The notes beneath the pieces were generated by a model, which did no database searches, was not told the origin of the DNA, and saw nothing but the letters and a program-made list of their open reading frames with translations. The position numbers were made by a program, and so were the translations under genes. 64,000 bases of DNA from Sternotherus odoratus (lineage: Eukaryota > Chordata > Testudines > Kinosternidae): the NCBI GenBank assembly GCA_032164245.1, contig JAVMKO010000005.1:59877442-59941441 (forward strand), read 5' to 3'. Shown piece after piece: positions 40,983 to 46,900 of the stretch (position 1 is the stretch's first letter; the number at the start of each line of letters is the position of its first letter).

Positions 40983-43900
40983 ATTCTTCCAGAAGTTAAT
41001 CACTAGATGTAGAAGTGGTTAAAGACTAGCAGAGAGATTGTCTTTCTGCTAGCTCAGATAGTCATGTAGACTCTTGGAGATGTTCTAATTCTCAGATTTC
41101 TACACTGGCAGATGCCATAGGCGATTTGTGCAATGTAGTGCACTTTAGTAGACTCTATTAGGTCCACACCAGCTTATTCTTACTTGACCTACAATGAGTT
41201 CTCAGCATCAGTAAATGTCTCAGCTCAGTATACTATTTTCATGCTTCCTGGTGTTGCTGAATAAGCCTGTCACTCATCCACAGTGGGTAACATGGTTAGG
41301 CACCAGGGAAACAACTTGACATCCATCACTAAATGTAGCTCAGTGCCACGTTGAAATCTATCGTCTAACTAAGCATGGGCCGACTTGCAGTGCCTTCTAT
41401 ATGTGATTCTGGGATAGTGAAAGAGCTTTTTGTATATAGCTCATGGCACTGATTAATGCAGTCATATTACCTTGTGGCTTACATTTGAGCAGGGCTTCTC
41501 CTTTATAGCCTTACCTTACTTACACAGACTGACTGACTGGCTTCTAGCAGTGATTTTTTTGGGGTGGATGGACGGGGGGAGAGTGGGAAGGGAAAAAGGG
41601 TAGATGAAAAGGTGGAAATCTATTTACTGTTGTCTCCAAGTTTTTATCTACAACCTCTGAACCATGTTGATATAAAGAAGTAGAAGGAAGGTATTGACAC
41701 AATTGTTTTTAGCAGTTTTTTCCCCAGCTTCTTCTAGCCACTACTGCAAATGATTTTTCCTCCAAAGTTAGTGCATTTTTTCTGAATTGCCCAAACTGTT
41801 ATGACGTGATCCATTCTAAAACAAACTTATTTTCCAGTGTTGTGTGTTGGATGCTGCTTTTCTTGAAGTTATTGTTGATTTAGTTTTTTCTCTCTAATGG
41901 AACACAGTATGCTGCAAATCCCCCTTACCCCCTTTTTGCTCCTCCAGTCCAGCCGCATGCAGCAACCCCCTCCCCTCTGCTCCTCTAGCCCAGCCATGTG
42001 CTGCAACCCCCCCCCTTTGCTCCTCCAGTCCAGCCACATGCTGTGACCCCCTCCCCTCTGCTCCTCCAGCCCAGCTGCAACCCCCCCGCTCCCTTTGCTT
42101 CTCCAGCTGCCACGACCCCTCCCTTTTCCTCCTGGGGCCGCCCCCCAGGGACACTCACCCCTTTGCTCTTCCAGCTGCAGACAGCAACTGGCAGGGTGGG
42201 GCAGCACAGCTTCCCCACGTGCCTGCTCAGAGTGACCCACTCCCCCTTTACTCCTCCCCGCCCCGGCTGCTATGAGGGCCTGGCTTTGCTCCTCCCACCA
42301 CTATCACGCCCCCTCCTTTGCTCCTCCAGCCCCCTGCAGCTAGGCAGGAAGCCTTTTCCACTTGCCTGCTCAGCTGGCGGGTGGGATAAATCAAGCTGGC
42401 GGGCCGTATCCGGCCCACGGGTCGTAATTTGGAGAGCCCTGGTGTAGGTGGACAGTGGAAGTGCATGGTTTCCATAATATACCTACCCGAATCCATTGGA
42501 ATCAACTCCTGGAAGTGAAGTGATATTTCATTTTTTTCATTTTCTGAGGCCAAGTCTGTCCATGGCCTTTCTTCTGATACTAATATTTAGAGTGCTCCTT
42601 GGGATGACATTTCTTGTCATATAGATGTCTATCTCCAGGAACTGGACGAAGTTACAACTTTAGCAGATACCATGGTCTAGGGCAATGGTTTTCAAACTGC
42701 GGGTTGCAACCCAGTACTAGGTTGCAGAATGTAAGGCACTGGGTCTTGGCGCCTCTGGTCAGCACTGCCGACTGAGCCATTAAAAGTCCCGTTGGTGGTG
42801 CTGCCCAGCTAAGGCAGGCTAGACCACACTGGGTCTGACACCGCGCTGCGCCCTAGAAGCAGCTAGCACGAGGTCTCGCTCCTAGGCAGGGGTGGAAACG
42901 GGGATCCTCACACTGCTCCATTCCGAGCCCCAGCTCCGCAGTCCCATTAGCTGGTTCCCGGCCAATGGGAGCTGGGGGCGTGGGCAGTGCCTGCAGGCGA
43001 GAGTCATGCGGAGCTGCTTAGTGCATCTGCTTAGAAGCCAGACCTGCTACTGGCCACTTCCAGGGCACAGCAGGAAGGAAGGCAGGAAGGCCTGTGTTAG
43101 CACCCTTGCTATGCTGCTGACTGGGAACCACCTGAGGTAAGCCTGTGCCCCCATTCCCTGCCCTAGCCCTGAGCCCCCCCGCCCCAAACCCAGAGCCCCT
43201 TCATGCACCCCAAACTCCTCATCCCCAGAGCCTGTACCCCCAGCCCAAAGCCCTGAGTCCCTTCCCACACCCTGAACTCCTCATCTCCAGCTTCACTGGA
43301 TTGGGAGCATCAACAATTTTCTTCAGCTGGGTAGCCAGAAAAAAAAGTTTGAAAACACTGGTCTAGGGTAAGCAGCATGGAGCTGGATACTAGGGACTTC
43401 AGAATTATAATTCTTGCTTGGCCATTGATTCACTGTGTGGCTTTAGAAAAGTCACTTTACCTCTCTGCGTCAGTTTCTCTATCTGTTAAACTGAGCTGAT
43501 AACCCTTGTCTATCTCACAGGACTATTATGAAGACAATTCTCTTCATACAGCATTTCTAAGTTATTCTTCATGTGTTGCAGAACCATTGCTGTGGTGCTC
43601 AGGGGCCAAATGATTGGAATCTTAACATTTACTTCAACTGCAGTAATGAAAGCAAAAGTCGTGAGAAGTGTGGGGTCCCCTTTTCCTGCTGTGTACCCGA
43701 TCCTGCTGTGAGTTGTTTCCTGGCTTTGTATTCCAATATTATTACTGGAGAATTTTGAAGGGATGTGCTTCCTGAATATGCTGTAATGTCTAGGGTTTTA
43801 AGAAGGAAAATAAACATTGGGAGGGAGTTTTATTTCCAGCATATTTTCTCCTTTTCTACATGTTTGGGAGTGAGGAGAGTATGAAAAGACCTAAAGAAAA

Positions 43901-46900
43901 AGAACAGGAAGAGTAAATGAAGATGGAGGGGAGAGCCTCTGAGAATTTATGCTACATTTGCTCCTACCTTGCTGGAGAATCTGTCTCACTGTACATTGCT
44001 ATTCCAGATTCCTTGGAGATCCAAAGACTCCTTATAATCTATTGCTGAAAAACACGGTGTCCGAACTAGCTAAACTATTTTTATATTCCTGAAGCCCGTG
44101 GATGTTGGGTTTCAGTATTGTTTACTTAGAAGTCCATTGTTTCCTTGAATTCCTGATCTCTTGTTCCCAAAACTGATGGGATCTGGGAGCTCTGTCTGAG
44201 CGGTGTGCTGAACCCCTAGGGTGAAGGGAATGTCTTAAAACTCTTATGTACCCAGTGATAGATACAATAGCATGGACTCACTGGCTCCGCTGATAAAATG
44301 AGTAATCATATTGGCCTCAGTAGGATTTATGTGCTTTAGTGCTTTGCTGGATTTGGGCCCAAAAGTAGTCTGTCTGGCTTGCTTGCCTGGCTGTGACATG
44401 AACCTTGAGTTGGGCATGAGGACTATAGGATCTCAGTGCTTCAGAAGAGATTTGAAGGATGCCCCTTTCTCAAGGTTTGATTATTTTTTTTAATAGCAGT
44501 CTGAATTAGTCCCACTCAGTTTGATTTCATCACAAACTGTTGTTGTTTCTGGCATTCACTACTGTAAAACACCTCTTTGCGCAAGATGCTATTTTTGACA
44601 TTTAATTCTTATAACTGCAAATTATGTTAAATTGACAACTATAATTATGAAGCGAACGGGTTTTCATTTTTATCTTATTTTATTTTTTTGCTTTCCTCTT
44701 AACAAAAATTTAGTCTTGAAATGAACCTCAGAATTACTCACACACACAAGTATCTCATGATCCATTGAGGCCACAAGTAATTTCAGTGGTCTCCGTGCTC
44801 TGTAAGGCTTAGCATTCAGTACACTTCAATATTGGTTCCTATTTTCAGGATTTGTTAGAATTTTAATCTGATTACTTGTGTGGTAGATCCAGGGCAGACA
44901 GCTGCCAGAAGGACCTGTAATTAGAAGGGTTACTACAGGGAAATTGGGTTCAGCTGAGCAAGGCTGCCACAGCCAGAAGCAGGGCCAGCTGAGGCCAGTT
45001 AAGGAGGCTGTCAGAGCCCTTTAAAGAGACTCCTCTCCAGAGAGGAGTGTGGGAGTTTGAGGAGTGAGTTGGAGGCAGTAGGAGTTAGAGGAGTGAGTTT
45101 GGTGAAAGCAGAGGAGTGTGCGGAGTGAGTTGGGGGAAGTAGGGACGGAGAGGCTGCTGGCAAGCAGGGGAAGAGAACAAAGGGTCCCTCCCAGGGGGAA
45201 CCTAGCTTTCCTAGCCTGCAGGAGCCTGACCCTGCGAGAGAGAGACAGAGTGTGGGCTGCTAAGGAGCAGCGGGAAAACGGGGTCTGGTGCAGCCTGGTC
45301 AGGGCGCCAGTGCCGTGCCAGAACCCCCCAAAGGACTTGAGTTAGGGGAGCCGAGGAGCCACCTTGTCACACTTGGTATACTTTTGAACTAAATGCACTA
45401 AACATAATCAAAGTCAAATAGCTTGTGATCTTGTAGGAGTCCAGCTATTAGCTGATCAAAATCACAAACATGCCACCAAAACGGGGAAGAAGGGGAGCAC
45501 AACTGGCTTACAGAAATACCCTGCACTCTTGTGTAAACAAATAGTCTGGGGGCTTTTTTAATCCCCCTCTCCAAAATGTTCAGCCATTGTTGTTGCGTGG
45601 GACTTCAGCCACACAACGCCATAAAGCTGGTTGAAGTCAGTTGGCTGAAGTGACACAAGTCTTTGAAAGGGTAAGTATTTTATCGTTAGTCTTTCAAGAC
45701 GTAGCTGTTAGAGATGTCTGTAGAATAGTGATACAGCTGTAATTTATTATGTTGGGTAGGCCTTAGTAATGAAAGCTGAGGGGTGGAAGAAACAAGTTTG
45801 TAAGGATGTGTGGAGCCTATAAAGTAATGGGATAACATATCCGTATACTTCGGTATGTCTCATGGTCTTATAAAAAGATAAGCTTTTTTTTAAAAAAAAA
45901 TGAAATAGTGGAGCATGAACAGAAGATAGAAAAGTTCCCTCAGTTGATGTTGGTTGTAGTTTGATCACAAGTCTTCTAACAGATAAACAACTTCCTGTGA
46001 AGTCAAGTTGGTAGGATTGTATTAATATTTCTAACTTTCCCCCCCCCCTCTCAGCAAAAGGTTGTGAATACGCAGTGTGGATATGACATCAGAGCACAGG
46101 TGAGCATCTCCTACCTACAGCGTTGGTGTTTCTAGCTGGTGGTGGTTCATCTGTGTGCGCTAACACACTGATAAATTAGATTGGGACACTCTCGTTTAAA
46201 AAAAACTTAAATATTTTGGCCTATCTTTTTAAATTTGAGAAACTAAGAGGAGCAGTCGATGTTTATGCAGGACCTATAACCTAGAGCAGCAAGGTAAAAC
46301 TATGAGAACAAATAACTTTGTGCTGGACTATACCATCCCCTGCATGGAAGCTGCCCTGGGAATTTCCTCTACCCAGTCAGAGGGTCTGTCTGGCTGTAGT
46401 AGGGACAGGTGGAGAGAGACCGTGGATATGATTAATTGGTGGGGGGTAGTGAAGTGGTGCTTTTATCATTGAAAGAAGAGACTCAAAGTTCAAATGTATT
46501 CCTAAGTTTCTACACTTCTAGTTATTTATCTGAATTTTTGAAGGGTGTTCCTAATTAATAGTCCATGTGCACAAGAAATATGTCCTGATTCATGAAGCTC
46601 AAGACAATCTGAGTTACAAGTCTCTAGTTCTTGTACTTCTGGATTCCTTTTAAAAATACTAGTTCTATCAACTACAAACTCATACAAAGAAATGTTGCGT
46701 GAATAGTTATAGTAAATATAAGTGGAAAAGTAACATGCTTTTTTCCACCTCCTCTCTCTACACAGAAGGAAGGCCAATGGGAAAACTTAATTTTCACCAA
46801 GGGTTGTATCCCTGCTCTTGAAGCTTGGCTACCCCGAAACATCTACATTGTGGCAGGAGCCTTCATAGCTATCTCATTGCTGCAGGTCAGTGGTTTCATT

